Notes under the pieces: generated by a model
What the model saw: only the letters and a program-made list of their open reading frames with translations
Told to the model about the DNA's origin: nothing
The model's database searches: none
Translations under genes and position numbers: made by a program
Shown: piece after piece, positions 39,709-47,668 of the stretch
Position numbering within the stretch: the stretch's first letter is position 1
How the letters are laid out: each line of letters starts with the position of its first letter
Source of the DNA: Vulcanisaeta moutnovskia 768-28
Lineage (GTDB): Archaea; Thermoproteota; Thermoprotei; Thermoproteales; Thermocladiaceae
Assembly: GCF_000190315.1 (NCBI RefSeq)
Contig: NC_015151.1
Location: 124,001-188,000 of the forward strand
DNA length: 64,000 nt
Direction of reading: 5' to 3'

Positions 39709-40077
39709 ATGGGCAAACTCGTCCTCTACGACTACGACATTGAGGCCTCTTGAAATGCCAATGGAACTCACATGGTCTCGGGCAGGGTTTATTACTATTA
39801 TGACTTCGAAGTCCTCGCACCAAACGGGACCAGGATAGGCGTAATCCACGTGTACGTCTGCACAACCAATGACGTGGCAACAATGCACATAGAATTAATG
39901 CCAAGAAACGAGGTAAACGAGATCAACAACATAAGACCTGCCTAATATACGGCGCAAATATAACAATCAGTATTTGGCCGACTGAATAATTATGCCGACC
40001 CAACATTCATCCTAAACAATTCAATCACGCTAGACACGGCATTAGATAAACTCATGGCATCAAATAGTACTAAATGA
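39709..40077 (+). pseudogene. Decayed secreted-protein gene
   Basis: From ATG 39709 the frame reads GKLVLYDYDIEAS, meets a TGA at 39751-39753, then continues NANGTHMVSGRVYYYYDFEV and IGVIHVYVCTTNDVATMHI to a TAA at 39943. Protein-like sequence resumes in other frames (YGANITISIWPTE, then NNSITLDTALDKLMA) until 40077. The Asn/Thr-rich, beta-type composition resembles extracytoplasmic archaeal proteins. Family not recognised. Confidence 0.5.
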
Positions 40078-40115
40078 TCATTAATAGATTTGCACATAGT
40101 AAACCTTCACCTCAA

Positions 40116-41270
40116 TTAGTCATAATCGCCGCACGCACTAGTAGACGCACAATGAGGCCTTGAGCGACCCTTGATAATTACCTCACGCCTAAGCAGCTCC
40201 CTAAGTAATGCCTCAACCCTACGTCCATCACCACTATCGAGCCTAACAACAATCCTCCTATCACCCAATTGCTCAACACTACCTGAATAACCAAGGTACT
40301 TCAGGAACTCATTAACATCTCTAGCATCAACATTAGGTAACTTACTTAAATCACCACACGGACCCCACCTACAGGCCCAACAACCAAGGCCAGCAGCCTC
40401 GATATTAGCCCCACAAGCCGCCTCGTAAACCCTAAACCCCATTTCACGGGCTTTCCCGGCTATCCAATCCTTAAGATCCCTAGCCCTTATCGGAACCTGC
40501 TCCCTACCCAACCTACTCGTTGGCAGCCTATCATCGAGATTAATGCCGATGCTCCTAAGCCTAGTGTATATATTTTTAGTGATCCTTAAAGTACCTAGTA
40601 CCACAGTCTTAACACCAACCTCCCTCGCTAACTCAAGGATCTCCTTAGCGTCCCTATCAGTAATCCCAGGTATTATAGGCCTCATAAATAGGCCCACGTT
40701 AATACCAGCCTTGACGAGCCTACCCATGAATTCAAGCCTGTTCATTGGGTCTGGAGCCAGTGGCTCTATCTTCCTGCAATCCCTTATGCACACCACGGTC
40801 TCGAGGAAGCTGATGTGCGGTGCGTACTCCTTAATCTTGGTTATATACTCATCATTAAGTACGGACTTGCTACTAACCTGCAGCGGATTACCGAGTGAAC
40901 CGAGAACCTCGATATACTCGAGAGCCCTATCCCTAGTCTCGGGTAGGAAAGGCTCGGTTACCGAACCCATGGCAAACATTGTACCGCCAGGTCCAAGAAC
41001 CACGTACGGATTAAGCGTCAATGCATAGAGCAGCTCTTTGCCACTTAGTGGGTATGGCTGTGCTTTATGTGGAAATCCCATATTGTAGATATAACAATAG
41101 GTACATGAGTATGCGCATCCAATCCCCGTGTGTATCGTCATACCGCACGGCCTCGGGTATCTCCTCGCATGTGGATCCTTCCTAGCCCTCTCGATTGATT
41201 CAGGGCTTAATTCGTTCTCTAGTTTATTCCTTAGTTTTTCCTTAAATTCCAGGCGCTTAATTAGGTCCAT
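40116..41270 (-). CDS. SPL-like radical SAM protein
   Basis: A 384-residue protein with the radical SAM site CAYSCTYCY (CxxxCxxC) and a layout like spore photoproduct lyase-type archaeal proteins (MTIHTGIGCAYSCTYCYIYN then KELLYALTLNPYV and FAMGSVTEPFLP). The C-terminus adds Cys-rich segments (LGCWACRWGPC and HCASTSACGDYD) that could hold an extra cluster. Substrate unknown; DNA lesion repair is possible from homology but unproven for this group. Confidence 0.78.
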   Translation of the reverse strand: MDLIKRLEFKEKLRNKLENELSPESIERARKDPHARRYPRPCGMTIHTGIGCAYSCTYCYIYNMGFPHKAQPYPLSGKELLYALTLNPYVVLGPGGTMFAMGSVTEPFLPETRDRALEYIEVLGSLGNPLQVSSKSVLNDEYITKIKEYAPHISFLETVVCIRDCRKIEPLAPDPMNRLEFMGRLVKAGINVGLFMRPIIPGITDRDAKEILELAREVGVKTVVLGTLRITKNIYTRLRSIGINLDDRLPTSRLGREQVPIRARDLKDWIAGKAREMGFRVYEAACGANIEAAGLGCWACRWGPCGDLSKLPNVDARDVNEFLKYLGYSGSVEQLGDRRIVVRLDSGDGRRVEALLRELLRREVIIKGRSRPHCASTSACGDYD

Positions 41271-41309
41271 TTACGGCCGGGTACCAATCATAATCTCTGT
41301 ATTAAATCC

Positions 41310-42395
41310 TTACAGGTACTCGGCAGCGAGTCTGTATACTGGGTCGGAAATCCTGTAGTAATCATCCACCTTCTCAATAATGCCTAGGTTCACTAGGTTG
41401 TTTAGCAATTCGGAGATCGTTGCAGCATTTATTTCTTTACCCTCATAATCCTCAAGCCTACGCTTAATCAATCTCCATGGCATCGACTCCCTAGCCAGTG
41501 CCCTTAGTATTACCGAGTACCTACTACTCCTGAGTAAGGTTACTAAGTTCCGTAACTCACTTAGCGCCAGTTGAACAGCGTCCTTCATTATCTCGTCAAA
41601 GTCTGCAGAGCCTCTCATTGCGTATGTGTAGCCGAAATACGTTAACCAGCCGATAATCCCATCAAACGTTTCCACAGCCCTCTCTAAGGCATCCTTAGGA
41701 CAGTTGATGCCTAATTGGTTGAAACCGCGTTCGAGGAAGTCCATCGACTCATCCGGACTTAATTTTCTCGTCTTAACCTCCATGTAGGCCCTACCAAAAA
41801 GTGGTGCCTTAGGGTCGTGAAGCCCGAGAAAGCTATAAAGAAGACCGACCTGCGAACCTGATAGGACGAGCCTTATATTCGTTAGGTTGTCGAAGACGTA
41901 GGCAAACAGCCTATCGAACCTAAGCCAATTAACCTTCCTCAACTCCTGCGCCTCGTCAACCGCGATTACCACGAGCTCACCAACATCATTTAGCCTAGTG
42001 AGCAGATCGGTAATACTAACTCGCGGCTTACCTCTAAATTTGACGGCTATTTCAGGCGGATTAAGGGATATCTTCAAACCCTCAATGCCCTTAAGGGCAT
42101 TGATTATCTTATCAATAATTGAGGATTCCCTACGTAGAAGATCGTTAAGGGCCTTCACGAATAGGTCAAGCACGTCACGATAGCTCGTATACACACTAAA
42201 CCTAACATCAAGGTATATGTAGTCAATATCAGCCTCATTAAGCGCAACCCTCATCAACGAGGTCTTACCGGTCCTCCTAAGGCCCGTGACTAGCGTTAAT
42301 CTTGATCCTCTCAGGAATTTTACGAGCACCTCTAATTCATGATTAAAATCATAGAGATCCTCCCTTCTACTTTTAGGCTCAATGCTAAACAACAT
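41310..42395 (-). CDS. Archaeal AAA ATPase with C-terminal winged helix
   Basis: A 361-residue ATPase of the archaeal ATPase_2/STAND-like group. Walker A is GLRRTGKTSL, Walker B VVIAVDEAQEL, and sensor-like VLSGSQVGLL follows. The C-terminal part (about 290-361: NAATISELLNNLVNLGIIEK) is a winged helix. These genes are patchily distributed in archaea and often linked to mobile DNA. Two palindromes overlap its start and likely transcription start, suggesting autoregulation. Confidence 0.82.
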   Translation of the reverse strand: MLFSIEPKSRREDLYDFNHELEVLVKFLRGSRLTLVTGLRRTGKTSLMRVALNEADIDYIYLDVRFSVYTSYRDVLDLFVKALNDLLRRESSIIDKIINALKGIEGLKISLNPPEIAVKFRGKPRVSITDLLTRLNDVGELVVIAVDEAQELRKVNWLRFDRLFAYVFDNLTNIRLVLSGSQVGLLYSFLGLHDPKAPLFGRAYMEVKTRKLSPDESMDFLERGFNQLGINCPKDALERAVETFDGIIGWLTYFGYTYAMRGSADFDEIMKDAVQLALSELRNLVTLLRSSRYSVILRALARESMPWRLIKRRLEDYEGKEINAATISELLNNLVNLGIIEKVDDYYRISDPVYRLAAEYL

Positions 42396-42418
42396 TTGGG
42401 GAACCCCAAATAATTTGG
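42395..42418. promoter_or_regulatory. Overlapping palindromes at the ATPase start (possible operator)
   Basis: TTTGGGG-AA-CCCCAAA (42395-42410) and CCAAAT-A-ATTTGG (42406-42418) overlap. The first touches the start codon, and a TATA-like AATTTATTA lies at about 42426-42434 on the gene's upstream side, so a bound protein would cover the transcription start. Confidence 0.5.
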
Positions 42419-42625
42419 AGTACTGCTAATAAATTTATTTTCAGCAATTCCTGGGGTATCAAAATTAGCGAATGAGTAACGACGACATTATATTAAGACA
42501 AGATGGTAATATTAAGTGGTCGTGAACTGTGACCAGGAGGATCCCTATATCGTCTTTCTTAACCTACCAGCAGTTTTCTTTTTAACTTGAACCTATTGCT
42601 TTGTTACCCTGAAGAATATATAATC

Positions 42626-42874
42626 CTACCTCTGTTCTCTGATTGAGGATATTAATAGCCATAGGAAGAATAGGGCGGTTATTAGGAAGAGTGCCATACC
42701 AGCCACGTCCCTATGGAGTGATAGGTTTATTGACCTAATGAACCTTATGAATGCCATGAACCCTATCGTCACTATTAAACCAACTATTGCGGTTACCGCA
42801 TCATTATTTAGCTTGATGCCCAACTTACGTAACCCTAACCTATACGTATCTAGCGTTTCCAGGACCACGATCAA
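42626..42874 (-). CDS. Two-helix membrane protein, 82 aa (possible 3' remnant)
   Basis: A TTG-initiated 82-residue frame with two hydrophobic helices (about 26-45 and 58-76). The frame stays open upstream of the TTG as FLGCEEGIKAVRDGHLIVVL, reaching the end of the truncated DUF58-like gene, so it may be the C-terminal part of a longer gene that lost its middle rather than a separate gene. No own TATA element or ribosome site is evident. Confidence 0.45.
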   Translation of the reverse strand: MIVVLETLDTYRLGLRKLGIKLNNDAVTAIVGLIVTIGFMAFIRFIRSINLSLHRDVAGMALFLITALFFLWLLISSIREQR

Positions 42875-42912
42875 ATGACCATCACGGACAGCTTTAATTC
42901 CTTCCTCACAGC

Positions 42913-43149
42913 CTAAGAACGCTTCTTGAGTTTTATGTTCAATTCATCACCAACATACATAACATCATTATCTAAACTCAGTGTTATATTTATGGTGGGT
43001 TTACCGCTTAGGGCTAAGGCAATTACTATTATTATTAATGGGAATAGTATTGATAACACGTACCACCTTGATGCCGTTAATACTGCCACGAGCGCCATGA
43101 ATATAGGTAATACCGTGAGGACTACAATCACCCTAGAGAATTCCCTCAT
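42913..43149 (-). CDS. Truncated DUF58-like N-terminus, 78 aa
   Basis: From ATG 43149 the protein has two hydrophobic helices (about 8-24 and 28-46) and then TINITLSLDNDVMYVGDEL, the strand region that follows the two helices in DUF58 proteins. It stops at residue 78, where DUF58 proteins normally run for some 300 residues more. A TATA-like GCTATACTAT at about 43172-43181 lies 27 bases before the ATG. Probably a deletion product, perhaps still transcribed. Confidence 0.5.
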   Translation of the reverse strand: MREFSRVIVVLTVLPIFMALVAVLTASRWYVLSILFPLIIIVIALALSGKPTINITLSLDNDVMYVGDELNIKLKKRS

Positions 43150-43153
43150 TAAT

Positions 43154-43169
43154 ATCACTTTATAGTGAT
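43154..43169. promoter_or_regulatory. Inverted repeat next to the DUF58-like start
   Basis: ATCACT-TTAT-AGTGAT lies between the TATA-like element (about 43172-43181) and ATG 43149 and could be an operator. A stronger hairpin, CGCTCC-GGA-GGAGCG, lies at 43206-43220. Confidence 0.35.
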
Positions 43170-43256
43170 GATAGTATAGCAGTAATAAAAATAATAAGAT
43201 GTGGCCGCTCCGGAGGAGCGATTGAATGTTGAAAAGCTGGTTAAAAAGGTGATTAA

Positions 43257-43273
43257 GGCCCGTGGGTTTGGGT
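43257..43273. repeat. 17-bp flank shared by PaRep2b copies
   Basis: Exact repeat of GGCCCGTGGGTTTGGGT at 16894-16910, at the same place relative to the end of the PaRep2b coding sequence. Confidence 0.7.
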
Positions 43274-43276
43274 AGG

Positions 43277-43763
43277 TTATGCATCGCATGGGTATTCTGG
43301 ACACTTTAGGTTCTGTATTGCCTTTGCTATCCTCTTTTTCTTTCTCTCATCCTTCGTTTCGTTAAGCTACCCGCTCAGTTTTTGGCATATCACTGGCTTG
43401 AGTGGGCTGTCCCTCACGTTGGTGTGGGTTATCGAGACTACGTGTCTTTTGCCACAAACGCATATTGATGGGCGGAGACCGACTTTATTAAGCACCTCGA
43501 TTAGTCTCAAAGTCTCATCCTTATCCTTTCTATACGCCCTAAGCTCAACCCTGCCATCATACCTAATATGTACGGTCATGCTTATGTTCGTCCCAGGGAT
43601 ATTGATTGACCTACTGCCCTTTTCCCTAACCTCTATGTTAGCTAACTCAATTATTCGCTTAAGCTTCTCGCTGCCTGGCAAAAAAGCGCCAAGCTCGATT
43701 AACTCCTTGATGTCCGGCATCGCCAGCCAGTCCCTGGCGAGCCTAACGGCCTTGCTCGAATCC
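43277..43763 (-). pseudogene. C-terminal PaRep2b copy with nonsense mutation
   Basis: The minus strand matches the last third of the full PaRep2b protein from SSKAVRLARDWLAMPDI through NVRDSPLKPVICQKL. A TAG at 43367-43369 stands where the full copy has Trp (KLGEWLNETKDE). After it the match resumes (LNETKDERKKKRIAKAIQNL) to a TAA at 43277. The first two thirds of the gene are absent beyond about 43763. Confidence 0.75.
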
Positions 43764-43890
43764 TCCCTCCGCCTCTTTAATAATTCATGCCTTAATTAAC
43801 CTTACTCAACTCACTCTAATTTAACCATGATGCGATGTCCACATGTCTTTCCTGGAATTCTTTATAAATCATTAACCTGGACTATTCTTG

Positions 43891-44778
43891 ATGATTGCGT
43901 TAATTACTGGTGTTAGTTCGTCACCGGGTTATAAGACTGCCATTAGCCTAGTCAATAAGTATGAGGTTGTTGGTACTTATAATGAGCATTCAATTAATGT
44001 ACCTGGCATCACCATGGTTAAGGCGGACCTAACGAGAGATTCTGTGAGGGTAATTAATGATTATAAACCTGACGTGGTTATCCACATGGCTGCAATAGGC
44101 AATGTTGATCAGTGCGAGGAACAATTGGAACTTTGCTACAGAGTTAATGTGGCGGCAAGTAGGGAATTGCTCACGGCTGCCTATAGGGTTGGCGCCGCCA
44201 TTTATTACCTATCCACGGACTACGTATTCGATGGTGAGAGGGGCATGTACTCGGAGGATGATGCGCCAAGGCCCGTTAATTACTACGGATTAACGAAGCT
44301 CCTCGCGGAGGAAATCACGAGAGCCCTAGGCGGCTCCATAGTCAGGGTTGCCTGGATCTACGGCACTGGGCCTGGAAGGCCGAACTTCGGCAAGACCGTA
44401 GTTGAGAAGTTAATGAGAGGTGAGGTGGTCACGGCAATAACTGATCAATGGTCATCACCCACATTGAATACGATAATTGGTGAGGCCTTCGCAAAGCTGC
44501 TTGATATTAAATTCAATGGTGTGATACACGTGGTTGGGCCAAGACTGAGCAGGTACGAATTCGCAAGAGCCATAGCTAGGTACTTTGGGTTTAGTGAGGA
44601 ATTGATAAAGCCAATAAGGCTCATTGACGTAAATTACAGGGCTAGAAGACCCAGAGACAGTAGCCTAAACAACAGGAAAGCGGTTGAGTTGTTAGGAATA
44701 CCACTTAACGACATAAACTACGCATTATCAATATTCAAGAAGGAACTGGAGTCTGAAAAAGCTATAGTGAAGCCGTGA
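43891..44778 (+). CDS. RmlD-like NAD(P)-dependent sugar epimerase/reductase
   Basis: A 295-residue extended SDR. The N-terminal dinucleotide region is ITGVSSSPGYK, the active-site Tyr-Lys pair is YYGLTKLLAEE, and STDYVFDGERGMYSEDDAPRPVNYYG is typical of dTDP-4-dehydrorhamnose reductases and of archaeal MAT2B-like relatives. It probably acts in sugar-nucleotide synthesis. ATG 43891 is 26 bases from the TATA box TTTATAAA (43861-43868). Confidence 0.85.
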   Translation: MIALITGVSSSPGYKTAISLVNKYEVVGTYNEHSINVPGITMVKADLTRDSVRVINDYKPDVVIHMAAIGNVDQCEEQLELCYRVNVAASRELLTAAYRVGAAIYYLSTDYVFDGERGMYSEDDAPRPVNYYGLTKLLAEEITRALGGSIVRVAWIYGTGPGRPNFGKTVVEKLMRGEVVTAITDQWSSPTLNTIIGEAFAKLLDIKFNGVIHVVGPRLSRYEFARAIARYFGFSEELIKPIRLIDVNYRARRPRDSSLNNRKAVELLGIPLNDINYALSIFKKELESEKAIVKP

Positions 44779-44823
44779 TCCATGAAGAAAAGCTTTAAAT
44801 CGCAGTTAATGGCTTACTGACCC

Positions 44824-44934
44824 GCCGGGGTGGCCGAGCCAGGTCCAAGGCGCAGGTCCGTGGATTCCGCGGTGCGAAACTTGAGATCCTGTCCCCGCAA
44901 GGGGGCCCGGGTTCAAATCCCGGCCCCGGCACCA
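44824..44934 (+). tRNA. tRNA-Leu (GAG) with intron, CCA encoded
   Basis: Acceptor GCCGGGG/CCCCGGC pairs fully, discriminator A at 44931 is followed by CCA (44932-44934), and a long variable arm CCCC-GCAA-GGGG shows a class II tRNA. An anticodon stem GCAGG/CCTGT needs removal of about 21-22 bases lying before the anticodon (hairpin CCGTGG-ATT-CCGCGG), leaving loop TTGAGAT with anticodon GAG. The intron therefore sits 5' of the anticodon, not at the usual 37/38 site. Its exact ends are uncertain. Confidence 0.88.
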
Positions 44935-45072
44935 AGGCATTTTAGTAACAATGGCTCATTAGGGTATTCATCATTAATTGGTGGATTACATGATTGATTG
45001 CAATGGTATCACGTGGTGGTTTCACGGTTGGTTGCACGGAGAGTTTTTATGCAGGAAACTGGTTGGTGCTTC

Positions 45073-45900
45073 GTGATTGGTATGGGTAAGACCTGGATTT
45101 GGGTTGTGGTTGGTGTTGTGATTGGCTTAGTGGTTAGTTTGGGTTTGGTCTATGCGGTGATGCCTTATTATTATTACTACTATAATTACTATTATGGTAA
45201 TTATCCCAGCACCTCACCTATCGGCCCTGGTGTGGGTAATTACTATGTTGGTTATGCCTATAGTACATACTCAATAAGTAAGGTCATTAAGGAGATTATG
45301 GAAGTACCGAGTTATGCTCACGTTTACCCTGGTAACAATACCATAGTATTTACCAGTAAGGATGTTAATCTATTGGTTGTGGCTATGATGGGTGATGATG
45401 CGGAGAAAATGTTTAATGCAACATCTCCACCCTACGTGCATGGTGATGTCTTCGTTATTTACGGACTAATAAACCCAACACTAGTTATACCTGCTGGTGC
45501 TGTTGTTCATGTCACTTTTATAAATCTTGATGATGATATGTACCACAATTTCGTAGTAACCAGGGTACCACCGCCATACCCATACTACGTGATGCACTAT
45601 ATAGGCATGAGTGGTGGTATGGGTCCGCAGATGATGCTTTATATGGAGTGGTTGCCGCCGGCCAATTACAATGCTGGTTATGCCTATGGTTATGAATATG
45701 CATTCACCATCACTGAACCAGGCACGTACTGGTACCTATGCACATATCCAGGCCATGCTGAGGAGGGCATGTATGGTGAAATAATTATAATGGGTAATAG
45801 CGTGAGCACTACTGCACCGGCACCTACATACCCAGTTACTCAATATCCAGGTTCGTATTACGGACCTAGTTGGATGGGTGGTATGATGGGGTGGTGGTAA
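45073..45900 (+). CDS. Membrane-anchored cupredoxin, sulfocyanin-like
   Basis: A protein of about 275 residues with one N-terminal membrane helix (WIWVVVGVVIGLVVSLGL), a Tyr-rich linker and an external blue-copper domain. The type 1 copper ligands are visible: His in MYHNFVV, then Cys, His and Met in YLCTYPGHAEEGMYG, the sulfocyanin-like order. It probably carries electrons to a terminal oxidase. GTG 45073 fits the TATA element TTTTTATG (about 45043-45050) better than ATG 45082. The next gene starts within its stop codon. Confidence 0.85.
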   Translation: MIGMGKTWIWVVVGVVIGLVVSLGLVYAVMPYYYYYYNYYYGNYPSTSPIGPGVGNYYVGYAYSTYSISKVIKEIMEVPSYAHVYPGNNTIVFTSKDVNLLVVAMMGDDAEKMFNATSPPYVHGDVFVIYGLINPTLVIPAGAVVHVTFINLDDDMYHNFVVTRVPPPYPYYVMHYIGMSGGMGPQMMLYMEWLPPANYNAGYAYGYEYAFTITEPGTYWYLCTYPGHAEEGMYGEIIIMGNSVSTTAPAPTYPVTQYPGSYYGPSWMGGMMGWW

Positions 45901-46109
45901 TGCCCTGTCCATGCATGTGGGGTTGGGGTTTTGGTCCGTGGTTCAGCTTTGGATGGTTTGGCTGGATAATTGGCGCCATAATAGCTCTCTTGTTCCTGAT
46001 ACTCATAGTACTTGTGATAGTTTGGGTTGTTAGAAGCTTAATGAGGATCTCGGGTGATTATCATCAGCACCAGGGCATGAGCATGGTTCGTGCAGTAGCT
46101 AATCAATAA
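45900..46109 (+). CDS. Small CPC/His membrane protein, 69 aa
   Basis: Its ATG shares a base with the stop of the cupredoxin gene (TAATG), so the two are translationally coupled. The protein starts MPCPCMWGWGFGPW, has one long hydrophobic helix (about 23-50) and ends with a hydrophilic tail containing YHQHQGMSM. The CxC pair and the HxH...M tail are metal-ligand-like. Role unknown; copper delivery or assembly of the cupredoxin is an inference from coupling. Confidence 0.7.
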   Translation: MPCPCMWGWGFGPWFSFGWFGWIIGAIIALLFLILIVLVIVWVVRSLMRISGDYHQHQGMSMVRAVANQ

Positions 46110-46117
46110 GACTTTAC

Positions 46118-46666
46118 CTAGTTGGTTTTATTAAAATCTTTCAATCTTACTATATTTCTACCCTTAACCTTAACAACCTCGAGCAGGCCCTTCTCCTCAA
46201 GCCTATGAACGATCCTCCATGCCTGAACCTTTGATAGCCCTAAATCTCTCATTATTTGGTATTGAAAGATCTCACCGCCTGACCTAATCACGTACTCAAG
46301 GACCTCACGCTCAGCCTTAGGCAGTAATTTTAGAACTCTACCATAGTAATCATCAGAATTGCCGGTCATGGAACCACTTTCCACAGCATCTCTCTGCCCT
46401 ATCTCATAACTTAATCCCTGGGAAAACCCATCGGGTTTTATTAGTATGATTGGCGTTATTATCATCATCACACCCACCGTTAATAATGCCACAGGTAGGA
46501 ATAACGGGTAGTACATCATCATTCCACACATCATACCCATGCAGTGGTAATAGGCCATATAATTAACCATGATAATTGCGCCATAAAGCAGGTACGCGCT
46601 TACCCCCAATATTATAATACCTATTATAATCAATACATTACGCAATAAACTACGTTCATTACTCAT
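46118..46666 (-). CDS. Membrane-bound winged-helix regulator with Met/Cys-rich loop
   Basis: Two N-terminal membrane helices (about 8-32 and 53-76) enclose a short outer loop (about 33-54) with eight Met, two Cys and one His (for example HCMGMMCGMMM). A cytoplasmic winged helix follows (LLPKAEREVLEYVIRSGGEI; QYQIMRDLGLSKVQAWRIVH). The layout is a one-component membrane sensor. The loop composition and the convergent cupredoxin genes suggest copper as the signal. The TATA-like ATTTATTAAATAA (46689-46700) is 28 bases before the ATG. Confidence 0.72.
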   Translation of the reverse strand: MSNERSLLRNVLIIIGIIILGVSAYLLYGAIIMVNYMAYYHCMGMMCGMMMYYPLFLPVALLTVGVMMIITPIILIKPDGFSQGLSYEIGQRDAVESGSMTGNSDDYYGRVLKLLPKAEREVLEYVIRSGGEIFQYQIMRDLGLSKVQAWRIVHRLEEKGLLEVVKVKGRNIVRLKDFNKTN

Positions 46667-46711
46667 TATTAATCATTTAACGTCGTTATTTAATAAATCC
46701 TTCTAGGCAAT

Positions 46712-47620
46712 TCACTCCTCAATGACTGTGTTTCTTAGGGTGCCTACTTTCTCGATTTCCGCCTCAACAATATCACCATTCTTTAGGAATTTCCCCTTCG
46801 GGAAGCCCACGCCTGATGGTGTTCCCGTGCTTATGTAATCGCCAGGCTTTAGCGTTACTCCCTGGGATGCCCAATGGATCAACTCGGGTATCTTGAATAT
46901 TAGGTTCCTCGTATTATCGTCCTGCTCCACATTGCCGTTAACTCTAAGCGTAAGCCTGAGGTTGTGTGGGTCTGGTATCTCGTCCTTAGTCACGATATAT
47001 GGACCCACCGGTGTTGATGAGTCCATGCTCTTACCGTATATCCAGTCCATCCCGTAGGGTTCCTTACTTGGGAATTGCCAGTCACGCATTGACACATCAT
47101 TAAGGATTAGGTAGCCGAAGACATAGTCAAATGCCTTATTAATGTCTATGTACTTACCTCTCCTGCTAATGATCAGGGCTAGCTCGGCCTCCCAATCAAC
47201 TTGTTTCGAGACTCTCGGCTTGAGTATTGGTTGATTATGACCAACGAGTGCGTTGGGGAATTTTGGAAAGAAGTACGGTCTATCGAGGGGTTTAGCGCTG
47301 CTTTCTTCACCATGAGCCCTGTAATTAACAGCAACGCACAGAATCTTCTCAGGGTTAATCACCGGCGGTAACCAGGTAATTGTATTAGGATCTCTGAATA
47401 GGTCCGTATCTCCACTCCTTAACGACTTATCCAATAAGTCCTTGATAATGTTTAGGGCAGGTTCACCCCCACTTATTAATGCCTTCATGTCATAGAGAAA
47501 GCTCGGCGCTTCGGCTGCTTCATAAATACTCACGTAGGCACTTGGGAGATCCAAAATACCCTTGTCTGTGTATACGCCAACCCTGACAGTGCCATTCCAC
47601 AGAAAGGAAAGGAGCTTCAC
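46712..47620 (-). CDS. Fumarylacetoacetate hydrolase-family enzyme
   Basis: A 302-residue FAH-family protein. The metal-binding acidic set is present (VDWEAELALII with ExE, LNDVSMRDWQ), plus GKSMDSSTPVGP and ISTGTPSGVG. Such enzymes hydrolyse, decarboxylate or dehydrate 2-keto acids in aromatic or sugar-acid breakdown. The frame is open to 47656, but the TATA box ATATTTAAATTA (about 47643-47653) falls there and is 27 bases before GTG 47620, the preferred start. Confidence 0.85.
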   Translation of the reverse strand: MKLLSFLWNGTVRVGVYTDKGILDLPSAYVSIYEAAEAPSFLYDMKALISGGEPALNIIKDLLDKSLRSGDTDLFRDPNTITWLPPVINPEKILCVAVNYRAHGEESSAKPLDRPYFFPKFPNALVGHNQPILKPRVSKQVDWEAELALIISRRGKYIDINKAFDYVFGYLILNDVSMRDWQFPSKEPYGMDWIYGKSMDSSTPVGPYIVTKDEIPDPHNLRLTLRVNGNVEQDDNTRNLIFKIPELIHWASQGVTLKPGDYISTGTPSGVGFPKGKFLKNGDIVEAEIEKVGTLRNTVIEE

Positions 47621-47668
47621 GATTATTGCGTACTTAATCAATAATTTAAATATCACTATTAACTAGTT

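Noticed and set aside
43206-43240. Hairpin followed by GATTGAATGTTGAAAAG, considered as a CRISPR repeat
   Set aside because: The ending resembles crenarchaeal CRISPR repeats only loosely and occurs once. No array of repeats and spacers was seen anywhere in the window.
42913-43284. Long 123-codon version of the DUF58-like frame
   Set aside because: The first 45 codons run through the end of the PaRep2b unit, a strong hairpin and the probable promoter. ATG 43149 is better placed.
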